Source of the DNA: Saprospiraceae bacterium
GTDB taxonomy: Bacteria > Bacteroidota > Bacteroidia > Chitinophagales > Saprospiraceae
Direction: 5' to 3'
Assembly (NCBI GenBank): GCA_020631355.1
Contig: JAHDHL010000015.1
Location: 51,865 to 115,864 of the forward strand
Length of the DNA: 64,000 nucleotides
This document shows, one piece after another, positions 8,160 to 17,332 of the stretch. Position numbers and translations under genes: made by a program. The notes under the pieces are model-generated. The model searched no databases and was not told the origin of the DNA. It worked only from the letters and a program-made list of their open reading frames with translations. The stretch's first letter is position 1. Each line of letters begins with the position of its first letter.

Positions 8160-9439
8160 GCTGCTGCAACCTGCATTCGTCGCTGCCCTGAACGGATATC
8201 AGCAATAACATATCCCAGTGTTATTGCAAACGAAGCCACAAAATAAACAACCATCAGATAAGTACCGAAAGGCACATAATCATCTAGCTGATACCAACCT
8301 CCCATCTTATATATCAAAACCAGTCCAAGTATCATTTTCAATCCCTCTAACCATACTGCATGGATATTCCTATCCATAAGGGTAGTATAGGCAAAAACGG
8401 ATAATGCCAACAAACCTGCACAAAGTCCTATTTCCAAGTTCGTGAAGATACCTTTTCCGACAAAGGAAAAAATATACAGCATCAACAAGGTTGTAATGAC
8501 CAACTGTACCCAATGCCAAACCTGAAAAGGAACCGATGCTGGTGTATCATACTTTTCCCTTGTGTATGGGTCCTTGGTATATTCAATGGGATATTTTTCC
8601 TTGACATCATCCGGTCTCCATCCCGTAGGCATGAACCAAATCCTCACCTTATCCCAAAGTTTTTCTGTCCTGAATGAGTCCTTGGCCAATTGCCACATGT
8701 GCATGTAATTGATCCAAAACGGATTCCAGGTCCTTACTGCTTTCTTCACACCGTAGACTGCGGGTACATCATCCAATTCTTCCTGGAACGTACCGAACAT
8801 CTTATCCCAGACAATGAATATCTGTGCAAAATTCTTATCGATGTATTCATCATTAATCGCATGGTGTACCCTATGATGGGATGGCGTAACAATGATGTAT
8901 TCCAAGAAACCCATCCGTTTGATGAGTGTGGTGTGATACCAGAACTGTGCAAACAAATGCAATGGAGCCACTACCGCCACTACCTTAGCAGGAACCCCTA
9001 GAATAGCCATGGGGATATATAGGAAGAAGAATATCCCAAAGATGGATGAAATACTTTGGCGTAATGCACAGGCCAAATTGAATTCCTCACTACTATGATG
9101 TACAATATGACGATTCCAGAATACATTCACTACATGATTGAATCTGTGGGTCCAATATCCGGCAAAATCCAAACCTATGAATGCCAGTACGTACAACAAC
9201 CAACTTGCCTCAATCTGAAATATGGCAAAGTAATCCACCAATACGCCATATGCCACAATCTTCACCGTCAATCCCAATACATCGCGGATGGTATTGGTAA
9301 TCCCCGAACTCAAACTGGATATCGTATCCATGCTTCGGATGGTTCGTTTGCCCATTATCAAACCTGCTACGAATTCTATGAGTATCAGAATCGTAAAAAA
9401 TGGTATGGCATATCTGAGTACCTGAGCGTAGGCTTCCAT
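8156..9439 (-). CDS. Sterol desaturase/fatty acid hydroxylase superfamily, alkylglycerol monooxygenase-like
   Basis: This 427-residue integral membrane di-iron oxygenase has His clusters HRFNH, HIVHH and HHRVHH. The wording around them (NVFWNRHIVHHSSEEFNL, ALRQS, TPSHHRVHH, IDKNFAQIFIVWDKMFGTF) closely follows animal alkylglycerol monooxygenase (AGMO/TMEM195), including the following VYGV segment. AGMO cleaves ether lipids using tetrahydrobiopterin. The C-terminal 120 residues add three or four membrane helices, as AGMO also has. Ether-lipid oxidation here is an inference. The gene stands alone, convergent with the TPR kinase. Confidence 0.87.
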   Translation of the reverse strand: MEAYAQVLRYAIPFFTILILIEFVAGLIMGKRTIRSMDTISSLSSGITNTIRDVLGLTVKIVAYGVLVDYFAIFQIEASWLLYVLAFIGLDFAGYWTHRFNHVVNVFWNRHIVHHSSEEFNLACALRQSISSIFGIFFFLYIPMAILGVPAKVVAVVAPLHLFAQFWYHTTLIKRMGFLEYIIVTPSHHRVHHAINDEYIDKNFAQIFIVWDKMFGTFQEELDDVPAVYGVKKAVRTWNPFWINYMHMWQLAKDSFRTEKLWDKVRIWFMPTGWRPDDVKEKYPIEYTKDPYTREKYDTPASVPFQVWHWVQLVITTLLMLYIFSFVGKGIFTNLEIGLCAGLLALSVFAYTTLMDRNIHAVWLEGLKMILGLVLIYKMGGWYQLDDYVPFGTYLMVVYFVASFAITLGYVIADIRSGQRRMQVAAA

Positions 9440-9620
9440 ATTCTTAATGATTTATTCCCTTAAAATACAGACTTTGCAACAATAGAACAAAGCTAAGGTT
9501 CCGTTAATGTAGGAACAAATGACAGCTTGACATATTTGAATGGTATAAACATAACTATTCCTGCATTTCCAACGTATCACTATTATCTTACCTTTATGAT
9601 TATACTAATCTAATGTTCCT

Positions 9621-10808
9621 ATGAGAATCCTAACGGTACTTGTATTTTCCTTTTTATTCACACATCTTTCCTTGTACGGGCAAAAAAGCATGTGGGAGGA
9701 GGGAGTCACTCACCTAGATGCTCATTTTGATACATTGAGGACCTTTGATGATAATGGGAATCTCACATTCATCCATTACCCTGATGATGATGGTTATGGC
9801 ATGTCCAACCGAATAGGACATTATGAATATGATAACCAACAACGTCTCATCAAGGAATACGAAACAGACACTTTCGGTTATGTCCTGAAAAAGAAGAAAA
9901 AAGCTTCCATTATCACTTATGAGTACAAGAAAAAAAGGAAAAAACGAATCATCATCACTCGCTTCTACAATCATGAAATGAAATTGGCCTATTTCTCAGA
10001 GGCAGGATTTCACAAATGCATTACCACATATGACAAGGATGGTGTAAAACTGGAGGATTGGTGTTTTAACAAATCGGGATACACGCAATCCAGAACCCAA
10101 TACTTTTATGATACCAGTGGTTTGATGACAGAAGTACACTATCTGGACAAGAAGAAGAAATTCGTGACCGATGGTTATGCCATTGTCCGATTGGTATACA
10201 ATGATGACAATAGGGAAATCAAACGGTATCACTTCAATTGGGATCTCACACCTTATTCCAATCAGGGAGAAGCTTTCCTCATCGCAACAGCATACCATGA
10301 TGATTTCTATTGCAAGCGTTATTACAATGCCAAGATGCAACTCATGTCGAATTCCATATTACAGGAACCTTTCATGGCTCCGGAGATAGCCTTACCATCA
10401 ACTGACCGGGATGTCATCCATAGACTATCGGATTTGCGGGGAAAAGTGGTCATACTTGACTTTTGGGCTTCTTGGTGCCGGCCCTGCCGTTCGCAAACGA
10501 ATAAGCAATTGAAACAATTGTACACCCAATACCATGACAGGGGCTTGGAAATATTCAGTGTTTCATTGGATGGCAAAAAGGAAGACAGCCTTGAACGATG
10601 GAAAGCCGCTATTGAACAGGACGGTTTGGAATGGCCCTATCATGTCTCGGAACTCAAGCAATGGGATGCTGAGATTCTGGATGTTTACAATATAGAGTCC
10701 ATACCCAGAACATTCATAATAGACCCGGAAGGAAAAGTCATTGCAATCAATCCCCGTGGATATTGCAAACTAGAAGAACTCATCATTCATTATCTCAAGG
10801 AGGAATAA
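9621..10808 (+). CDS. Secreted TlpA-like thioredoxin-fold protein with a YD-type N-terminal region
   Basis: A signal peptide covers about residues 1-20. Residues 30-240 are rich in Tyr, Asp, Gly and Lys with short repeating patterns such as YDxxGxxxE and YFYDTSGLMTEV, resembling MORN/YD-type repeats. From about 255 a TlpA/ResA-type thioredoxin domain follows, with the active site WASWCRPC (Cys286 and Cys289) and the cis-Pro segment SIPRTF. It is probably a periplasmic thiol-disulfide oxidoreductase. The fusion to repeat-like sequence suggests substrate or envelope targeting. No cytochrome maturation genes are nearby. Confidence 0.85.
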   Translation: MRILTVLVFSFLFTHLSLYGQKSMWEEGVTHLDAHFDTLRTFDDNGNLTFIHYPDDDGYGMSNRIGHYEYDNQQRLIKEYETDTFGYVLKKKKKASIITYEYKKKRKKRIIITRFYNHEMKLAYFSEAGFHKCITTYDKDGVKLEDWCFNKSGYTQSRTQYFYDTSGLMTEVHYLDKKKKFVTDGYAIVRLVYNDDNREIKRYHFNWDLTPYSNQGEAFLIATAYHDDFYCKRYYNAKMQLMSNSILQEPFMAPEIALPSTDRDVIHRLSDLRGKVVILDFWASWCRPCRSQTNKQLKQLYTQYHDRGLEIFSVSLDGKKEDSLERWKAAIEQDGLEWPYHVSELKQWDAEILDVYNIESIPRTFIIDPEGKVIAINPRGYCKLEELIIHYLKEE

Positions 10809-10819
10809 ACCCATTGCAT

Positions 10820-11728
10820 TCATAAGGGTTCCACCTTCATTTCCGCAGTGATATCCACCATTCTGGAAATGGTTTCCAATAATAGTTCTCGCTTGGTCCA
10901 TGTGAGGTTGTGTCCCTTGCCCTCTGCCCAAATCAATTCAACGAAAGGAGAATTCACCAATCTTTCCTTGGAAAACGTAGCATTGGATGGATAAATCAAC
11001 CCGTCCTTGGTTCCATGAAGGATGATAGTAGGAGCAATGATATTTCCCCAGTGCGGCAGCATTTTTTCCAATTCCTCCTTGTGGCTTAGTTTTTCGTAAT
11101 TCGCCATTTGTATGGAGGAGGGCACCAACCAACTCAATGGTGGTTTCGATGTCGGATGGGTAATGGAATATGTTTTTTCTTCTCCGGGTGCGGTGGATGC
11201 GGATTGAAGAATGATACCATCCACCAGATCAGGATAATCCATTGCTATCCTAGCTGCCAATGTACCTCCATAACTTGATCCATGCAGGATAATCTGTTGA
11301 TGCAGATGTCTCTTTTTCCTTAGAATATAAGATATCAATGCAGCTTGCTTACTAACAGAAGTCTCCGGATTCCCATATTCCGAATATCCATACCCCGGTC
11401 TATCAGGTGCCAACATCTTGACCCTATCCAACAAGGTACTATCCTTGAGAAAACTAACCCAGAAAGCGGAGGAACTCGGTGCGCCGTGCAGGAAAACCAA
11501 AAGTGGCTTGGAATTATTCCCTATTTCGACGTAGCGCATATGTCTGTCCAAGGTATCATAATGATGTACCTGGGCCGTATATCCAAAATGATTCTTGGAT
11601 GTCTTCCTTATCATATTCTTATCCGAATATCTCAGATCCAAAAAACTATAAAGGAAACCGATGAGAATGAAGATTCCCGCCAGTAGATAAAAACGCTTTC
11701 TTCGAAGTATCTTAGGAATGATTTCCAT
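10820..11728 (-). CDS. Membrane-anchored alpha/beta hydrolase
   Basis: These 302 residues start with a basic stretch and a hydrophobic segment at about 12-30, giving a signal anchor. The hydrolase fold follows: the oxyanion loop LVFLHGAPSSSAFW, the nucleophile elbow HGSSYGGT with Ser152, the acid Asp in ILHGTKDGLIYP and the His in GKGHNLTWT. All members of the Ser-Asp-His triad are present, so it should be an active esterase-type enzyme; the substrate is unknown. It converges on the TlpA-like gene with an 11-bp gap and no visible terminator. Confidence 0.88.
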   Translation of the reverse strand: MEIIPKILRRKRFYLLAGIFILIGFLYSFLDLRYSDKNMIRKTSKNHFGYTAQVHHYDTLDRHMRYVEIGNNSKPLLVFLHGAPSSSAFWVSFLKDSTLLDRVKMLAPDRPGYGYSEYGNPETSVSKQAALISYILRKKRHLHQQIILHGSSYGGTLAARIAMDYPDLVDGIILQSASTAPGEEKTYSITHPTSKPPLSWLVPSSIQMANYEKLSHKEELEKMLPHWGNIIAPTIILHGTKDGLIYPSNATFSKERLVNSPFVELIWAEGKGHNLTWTKRELLLETISRMVDITAEMKVEPL

Positions 11729-12146
11729 AGGTAATGATATTTGTGTGGGTTGTCTAGTGGGTCATCCTTAATATAATATCAAATCACAGTAATTTGTTGG
11801 ATGGTGATTCCATTCATTGTGACGAGTAAGATGGTGATTGGATACAAAAAAGACGGCCCAGACATGAGTCCGGACCATCTTCTTTAAACTATGAAAGAAG
11901 TTCTTCGTTTTGAAAAACACTAAAAAAGCAGATGGATTCAATCATCTATCCATCTAATTCTTAAATAATCCTTGGGTATCAAATGAGTAAGTTTCTCTTA
12001 TCGGTATATCCAGTGCCTGAATAATGGGGTTGGGTAATGTTCTGTTCGTTTTTGTTCTAAAGTGCGCCTAACATCTTGTTGTCGGTAGGGATTATTGGGT
12101 AAAATAGTTCAAAATCAAATCCTTGCTCATCAGGGGTGAAAAATGG
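11729..12146. other. Intergenic region with one terminator
   Basis: This stretch between two minus-strand genes holds the stem-loop at 11850-11882 and nothing else I can support. A 10-codon plus-strand frame near 11891 and minus-strand frames around 12092-12301 have no family character. Confidence 0.5.
11846..11883 (-). terminator. Rho-independent terminator (minus strand)
   Basis: As minus-strand RNA, about 11882-11850 folds into a 14-bp stem with three G-U pairs, followed by a run of six U. It would end transcripts of the acetyltransferase-like gene at 12147-12650 after a roughly 265-nt untranslated tail. Confidence 0.75.
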
Positions 12147-12650
12147 TTAATTAGCTCTTTGCGGCAACTGCTTGCTTTCACTGACTCGTTCGCCTCCCGC
12201 CTGGCTAAAAACCAGTTCCAAGCGACGATATTCAAAGCCTTGTTCCATACATGCCTCCACCATCGGGTCATTGGCCTGTACCAAGAAAGCGACGTTACCA
12301 TTACACAACTCCAGTGTTTTCTTCATCAATAATTGCTCACAATGGGCCTTATCCGTGCATGTCGGCTCTACAGCCATATGGGAAAGGATGTAATCGGGCA
12401 TGATGCCTTCGAGTCCTGTTTTGTTCAGAATCGAGACACCCCACATTTTACTACCATTCCTAATAACTGTGATGTACCCACCCAGAGATGGCCTTTCCTT
12501 CATGGCATACTCTATGGATTTGCGTACATCTTCCTTACTCTTAGAGGATGCTCCCTTAGAGTTAGAATGCAGGAATCTGATGATTTCACAGGTTGTGGAG
12601 TAAGTGGGTTTGTCAAATGGGGTAAATAGTTCTAATCCCAGTTTTTCCAT
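12147..12650 (-). CDS. Putative GNAT-like acetyltransferase
   Basis: This 167-residue protein has a GNAT-like order of elements: a central GGYITVIRN strand, an ILSHMAVEP beta-4 segment, then a helix, and a final NDPMVEACMEQGFEYRRLELVF segment typical of GNAT beta-6/beta-7. The acetyl-CoA loop (TCTDKAHCEQLL) lacks the classical Q/R-x-x-G-x-G/A, so the assignment is tentative and it may be inactive or a distant family. The gene is monocistronic with a long 3' tail. Confidence 0.55.
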   Translation of the reverse strand: MEKLGLELFTPFDKPTYSTTCEIIRFLHSNSKGASSKSKEDVRKSIEYAMKERPSLGGYITVIRNGSKMWGVSILNKTGLEGIMPDYILSHMAVEPTCTDKAHCEQLLMKKTLELCNGNVAFLVQANDPMVEACMEQGFEYRRLELVFSQAGGERVSESKQLPQRAN

Positions 12651-12953
12651 TTTCCTAGATATAATAAAGTAGTTAAGAGAATAGGAATCCTCTGGTATGT
12701 TTTGTTCTTATTTTCTCCTCCCAGGAAAATAATTTTTAAGGAATGACTTATTGGGTATGTATGTAATTATAAGAAAAAGTTTGCTAAACGACAAAAATCG
12801 TCGGTCTTCACTATTAAAAATGTGACATCCAATCACACCTATTTAATTGATAATAAAAGAAAAAACATGGCAACTCAACGGATATAACAACTGATTCACA
12901 GCTATTTGTGTGATAATAAATTATCTACCCAACAGTATACGCACCCCCATTTA
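12651..12953. other. A/T-rich intergenic region
   Basis: About 300 bp between two minus-strand genes. A small inverted repeat (CGAC/GTCG) sits near 12789. It presumably carries the promoter of the acetyltransferase-like gene, but I see no clear box. Confidence 0.4.
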
Positions 12954-14429
12954 CTATTTTCTTACTAGCAAATAACAGGATGCCATATAGGATTCATATT
13001 CATCCAGAATGTGATACTCCGGGCTAAATTGCTCGGCATATTGTCTTTGCTGGTCCATTTCCAAGTGCGAAACCAATACCCACACCCTATCCGGTAAGGT
13101 TTTGATTTGGTTCGGATGAGGTGTATCCCAGGCAGTAAGCGTCAATGGATGTAATAACAGCGGATAATACGCCTTACGTTGGACATGTCTGTAAGTATAC
13201 ACCTCAAAAGCAGGAACTGCATCATAATGAATATAAATATGGTCATCTTTTTCTGACTGCTCTACAATATATCGCAATACGGGTTTGATTTCTTCTTTCT
13301 GATAAGGCTCCCAAAACATTTTATATCCCCATTGGTTCGTCGCCACAAGAAGCATCAATATTCCTATCGGATATTTAAGATATTGTTGCCCCAAACCAAC
13401 TTCTAATCCTTTTCCTATAAAACAAAGGCTGATGGGCAAGTAAAACAAAGCTAAACGGGGCAACAAAGAATAGTAACCCAATGAAGAAGCCAACCAAGCA
13501 AAAAATATCGGACAACTGAATAGAATAAGTAACACAATATTTTTTCTAGCTATTGAAATCCAACCCACCATTATAAATACAATTCCAAAAATGATGGCAA
13601 TAGCTGTCTTCCCAATAGTACTATTTAATATTTCTTCTTGTATATTCCACCATTGGGATATTTCATCCGCCCCCAAGGGAATGAATGGCAAAAAATACTT
13701 AGCATGATAAACTTGCATGACTACATCAGAAGCGCCATATGACAAGATAAAATAATAGTAAATGAAAAAATTAAGTAACCAAATCCATGCAGCAGATAAT
13801 AATATGTGGACATTATTTTTTATTTCTTTTTGTTTCCAACATTGATACATATATGCCATTCCAATTCCTGATAATACAAAAATCGTGGACATTGACAACC
13901 ATTGTAATATTATCGTTATTAGGATACCCTCCCGCCATTTTTTAGGAATATTTATTATTCCATTTTTATCAATAAAAAAGTTGAATAAAAAAATAGTGAC
14001 AAATACATCCACTCCATATTGCTTGGCTTCCGCAGCATATTGCACCAATAAATAAGAACAGGAAAATACCCAAAGTAGAAATAACCGAATAAAAGGATGG
14101 TCTATTATTTTCCGAATTAAATGATAGAATAAAAACAAGGAAATAATTCCAATCAATAATGGAAACAGTCTTACGGAATATTCACTCACTCCGAATAAAT
14201 CCGTACATAATTTAAATACTATGGATAATAAGGGCGGAATGAATTGTTCCAAGGGTGAAAAGAAATCGGCATAATCATTCCCATCAATAATCCTTACGAC
14301 ATTAGCCTCATCCAAAAAAAATGCACGGCCTTGCCAGTACACCAATAAGCGTAAGGAAATTCCCGTAAGGAATACAATCCCTAATAGGATTTGGAATAGG
14401 ATTTTCTGATATTTAGAATTCATTTTCAT
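12954..14429 (-). CDS. GT39/ArnT-like membrane glycosyltransferase
   Basis: This protein of 491 residues has about ten or eleven transmembrane helices. The first periplasmic loop has the acidic FFLDEANVVRI stretch expected of GT-C enzymes of the PMT/ArnT type, where an Asp-Glu acts in catalysis. These enzymes transfer a sugar from a polyprenyl-phosphate donor on the outer face of the inner membrane. The C-terminal soluble part (DDHIYIHYDAVPAFEVYTY) resembles family members of unknown acceptor. It overlaps the upstream symporter gene by 17 nt, so the two are cotranscribed. Confidence 0.82.
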   Translation of the reverse strand: MKMNSKYQKILFQILLGIVFLTGISLRLLVYWQGRAFFLDEANVVRIIDGNDYADFFSPLEQFIPPLLSIVFKLCTDLFGVSEYSVRLFPLLIGIISLFLFYHLIRKIIDHPFIRLFLLWVFSCSYLLVQYAAEAKQYGVDVFVTIFLFNFFIDKNGIINIPKKWREGILITIILQWLSMSTIFVLSGIGMAYMYQCWKQKEIKNNVHILLSAAWIWLLNFFIYYYFILSYGASDVVMQVYHAKYFLPFIPLGADEISQWWNIQEEILNSTIGKTAIAIIFGIVFIMVGWISIARKNIVLLILFSCPIFFAWLASSLGYYSLLPRLALFYLPISLCFIGKGLEVGLGQQYLKYPIGILMLLVATNQWGYKMFWEPYQKEEIKPVLRYIVEQSEKDDHIYIHYDAVPAFEVYTYRHVQRKAYYPLLLHPLTLTAWDTPHPNQIKTLPDRVWVLVSHLEMDQQRQYAEQFSPEYHILDEYESYMASCYLLVRK

Positions 14430-15849
14430 GATTGAATATCAAGGAACCGAATACTATTAGTATCGTACTCAATAATACAGCCACCAATGCGGACCCCAAT
14501 CCCATCATCCAGTCTGTAGACCATATGTCGAAATACGCTCCCACCACAATACATTCTCCCAATAATATGGAAATGGCACAAACTGTTGGGTTCACTTTTT
14601 TCCAATACAATATGGCCATTGTCGTAGGAAACAAAACGGCAAGGCCTGAAAATGCCATCTTGGCTATATCGAAAATAGTATCGAACGGCTGATAGGCAAT
14701 AGCGAGTCCCACCAAGGCAAAAACAGCTACCAAAACCTTGCCTACGCCTACTTGTAGCTTAAAGTCTGTCTTTTCGGCCCCACCTCTAAAGGGAACGAAA
14801 ACATCCCTTGTAACAATGGTACTCAAAGCCAAAAGTTGGGAATCCAATGTAGACATGAATGCTGCCAATGCACCGGTCATCACCAGGGTGTAAAACCATT
14901 CGGGTGAATGTTCCACCAGCATCATCGGTAGGATCTGATCGGCTTCCTTTCCTACCAAATCCGGAAAACTGAGATGTCCCAGAACACCAATCACTACCGG
15001 ACATAAAAACAGGAACATCGGAATAGCAGCATACAAGACAGAGGTCGTTTTCAACCCTTGCATATCCTTGGAAATAAAAAATCGCATGAATAACTGTGGA
15101 AACATCGGCACACAACAAATCCACAATAAACACAAGCTCAACCATTTTTGTGGCGTGAAATAATTATCCGCACCTGAACGTGAGAATAATTCAGGTTTCA
15201 TCTCAAAAACCTGTTGGTTGGCTTCCGTTATCCCTCCCAATTGAGACGTGATGACCCATACCGCAGCAAGCATTAATATAATCATCATCACACCTTGTTT
15301 CACATCCGTACTTGCTACGGATTTCATGCCTCCAATAAAAACATAAATGATAATAAATATCGTCAATAAACTTGCTCCTAGAAAATAGGATATTTGTCCA
15401 TCCGTAATACTTTCCAATAAATACCCCGCACCAATTGGTTGTAGCGCCAAATAAGGAAAGGTGAATAAAACCATTACGGATAAGTACATCCATTTCAGGA
15501 ATACACTCCCACTTTGGTCATATATCATTTCCACAGGAGTAATATACCCCTTGGCTTTTCCTAGCTTCCAAGCCTTGGAACCAATCCAATAAAATGACAA
15601 TGCAGTGAATGTAGTCCCTACACCCATCATGGCATAATAACTATATCCGATGCGATACCCCTCGCCTGCGAATCCCAAGAAAAAGAAAGCTGAAAAATTC
15701 GTAGCAATCAATGTAAAGAAAAGTGCTATGACACCCAATCCCCTATTGGCCAAAAAATAACTTTCGGGCGTATCTTCCTTTTCCTTTTTTCCCAAAAGGG
15801 AACTCAAGAATGTCAAGGCAATATATCCTATTAAAATAATGTAAACCAT
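14413..15849 (-). CDS. Sodium:solute symporter family transporter
   Basis: This 478-residue protein has about 13 membrane helices of the SSS (PutP/SGLT) fold. Typical features are ESYFLANRGLG near the N-terminus, NFSAFFFLGFAGEGYRIG in the unwound TM1-TM2 region, GGMKSVASTDVKQG in TM5 and ALAAFMSTLDSQLLALSTIVTRD in TM8. It should couple Na+ entry to uptake of an organic solute that cannot be named. It follows a 62-residue membrane protein by 64 nt and overlaps the glycosyltransferase gene, making a three-gene operon. Confidence 0.92.
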   Translation of the reverse strand: MVYIILIGYIALTFLSSLLGKKEKEDTPESYFLANRGLGVIALFFTLIATNFSAFFFLGFAGEGYRIGYSYYAMMGVGTTFTALSFYWIGSKAWKLGKAKGYITPVEMIYDQSGSVFLKWMYLSVMVLFTFPYLALQPIGAGYLLESITDGQISYFLGASLLTIFIIIYVFIGGMKSVASTDVKQGVMMIILMLAAVWVITSQLGGITEANQQVFEMKPELFSRSGADNYFTPQKWLSLCLLWICCVPMFPQLFMRFFISKDMQGLKTTSVLYAAIPMFLFLCPVVIGVLGHLSFPDLVGKEADQILPMMLVEHSPEWFYTLVMTGALAAFMSTLDSQLLALSTIVTRDVFVPFRGGAEKTDFKLQVGVGKVLVAVFALVGLAIAYQPFDTIFDIAKMAFSGLAVLFPTTMAILYWKKVNPTVCAISILLGECIVVGAYFDIWSTDWMMGLGSALVAVLLSTILIVFGSLIFNHENEF

Positions 15850-15913
15850 GAATTCTATTTAAATAAAACAAGCATGTCTTCCATAAAAAATGATTCATAA
15901 TCCATTCGGAAAT

Positions 15914-16102
15914 TCATTTCCAATATTTTTTGGAAAACAAATAGAATGCAACCACAAATAACACCTGAACAAAAACCATCAGATACAACCAAGACGGAAA
16001 TCCACCCGGTCCCAATTGGGTTTCGACATCCCTGAACCAATTATCCTGGGATATCATAAAAATCAGGAGGAAGATAGCTCCCCACAATATTCCTTTCTTC
16101 AT
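15914..16102 (-). CDS. Small two-helix membrane protein (DUF3311-like), symporter partner
   Basis: This 62-residue protein has hydrophobic helices at about 5-20 and 37-55, joined by an ETQLGPGGFPSW loop. DUF3311 and similar small proteins sit directly upstream of sodium:solute symporters and have a comparable GxP loop and C-terminal basic tail. Here it is 64 nt upstream of the symporter on the same strand. A small accessory subunit is the likely role. The DUF assignment is from resemblance only. Confidence 0.7.
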   Translation of the reverse strand: MKKGILWGAIFLLIFMISQDNWFRDVETQLGPGGFPSWLYLMVFVQVLFVVAFYLFSKKYWK

Positions 16103-16235
16103 AACCTAAATATAGGAAAGCCATTACACTTTGAAGAATCAACTACAATCAGTCGCATTACGGCCTAGGGATTTCTACATTCCAATCACAATACTTATAT
16201 TGGCAGTCATCAGCGAGCAATAAACAGGACAATTC

Positions 16236-17231
16236 ATGAAAATAGGGATTACAGGAGCATCGGGACATGTCGGAGGAAATATCTGCCGATTACTACTTCA
16301 GGACGGTGGATATCAAGTCCGGGCCATGACATTCGGCGGACACGATGCGGGGGTTCAGGGATTGGATGTCGAGGTTGTCGAGGGTAATGTACTGGATTAT
16401 GATTCCCTACTCCGATTCATGGATGGATTGGATGTCGTCATTCATCTGGCGGGTAAGATTTCGATAGACGGGGACCCGGACGGAAGCGTTCGTAAAATCA
16501 ATTACGAGGGTTCCATCAATACCATCAAGGCTTGCAAGGAGAAAGGCATCTCCAGGATGATTTATTACAGTAGCATCCACGCCATGAATCCACTTCCATT
16601 GGATGAGGAACTGAATGAACTCAGGGAATTGGTCGGTGTGAATTGGAAAGGTTCCGTTTATGACCAATCCAAGGCTGATGTGGAGAACTATATCAAGGAT
16701 CAGGTTCGGGACCATGGTTTTGATTGCATCATTATTGCTCCCACTTCCATCATGGGGCCTTTTGACTTCCAGCCCTCACTGCAAGGTTCAGCCATCATGG
16801 ACATGTACAATGGGAAACTCCCTGCATTGGTCAATGGTGGTTACGATTGGGTGGATGTCCGGGATGTGGCCCGGGGAACAATAGACGCCATCCACCATGG
16901 TATGCGGGGTGAAAAATACATACTGAGTGGAGAATACCTTACCATCAAGCAGATGGCAGACCTTGTGGCATTATTCTCTCCTAAAAAAGCACCCGGGATT
17001 GTTCTTCCCATTTGGGTCGCACGGCTTGGTGTCCCATTTGCCAAATTACAGAGTATCATTACAGGAAAACCTCCTGTATTCACGAATGAGGCACTTTCTG
17101 CCGTCAAATACAGTTGCCCCAACATGAGCCATAAGAAAGCGAAGAAGTTATGGGGATACGAACCCCGATCAGCCAAACAATCCATCAAAGAGACGATAGA
17201 ATGGTTCAGGAAAGTAGGAATGGTACGGTAA
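16236..17231 (+). CDS. NAD-dependent epimerase/dehydratase (extended SDR)
   Basis: This 331-residue protein has the N-terminal nucleotide-binding motif GITGASGHVGGNI, a VIHLAGKIS strand, the catalytic Ser in YYSSIHAM and the YxxxK pair in VYDQSKADVE. This is the extended short-chain dehydrogenase fold of nucleotide-sugar epimerases and dihydroflavonol-4-reductase-like enzymes. The substrate is not evident. No sugar-nucleotide pathway genes are next to it, so a lipid or small-ketone role is equally possible. Confidence 0.9.
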   Translation: MKIGITGASGHVGGNICRLLLQDGGYQVRAMTFGGHDAGVQGLDVEVVEGNVLDYDSLLRFMDGLDVVIHLAGKISIDGDPDGSVRKINYEGSINTIKACKEKGISRMIYYSSIHAMNPLPLDEELNELRELVGVNWKGSVYDQSKADVENYIKDQVRDHGFDCIIIAPTSIMGPFDFQPSLQGSAIMDMYNGKLPALVNGGYDWVDVRDVARGTIDAIHHGMRGEKYILSGEYLTIKQMADLVALFSPKKAPGIVLPIWVARLGVPFAKLQSIITGKPPVFTNEALSAVKYSCPNMSHKKAKKLWGYEPRSAKQSIKETIEWFRKVGMVR

Positions 17232-17332
17232 TCCCAATGCCCTTTAGTGTCACAATCTTGTAAGGTAAATCCGAAAAAATCTCTTTTTTCCTAGGAATTC
17301 TTTACTTTAGAGATTACCGTAAATGCCTTACT

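Noticed and set aside
11891..11923. A 10-codon plus-strand frame after the minus-strand terminator
   Set aside because: It is too short to support, with no conserved context or ribosome site.
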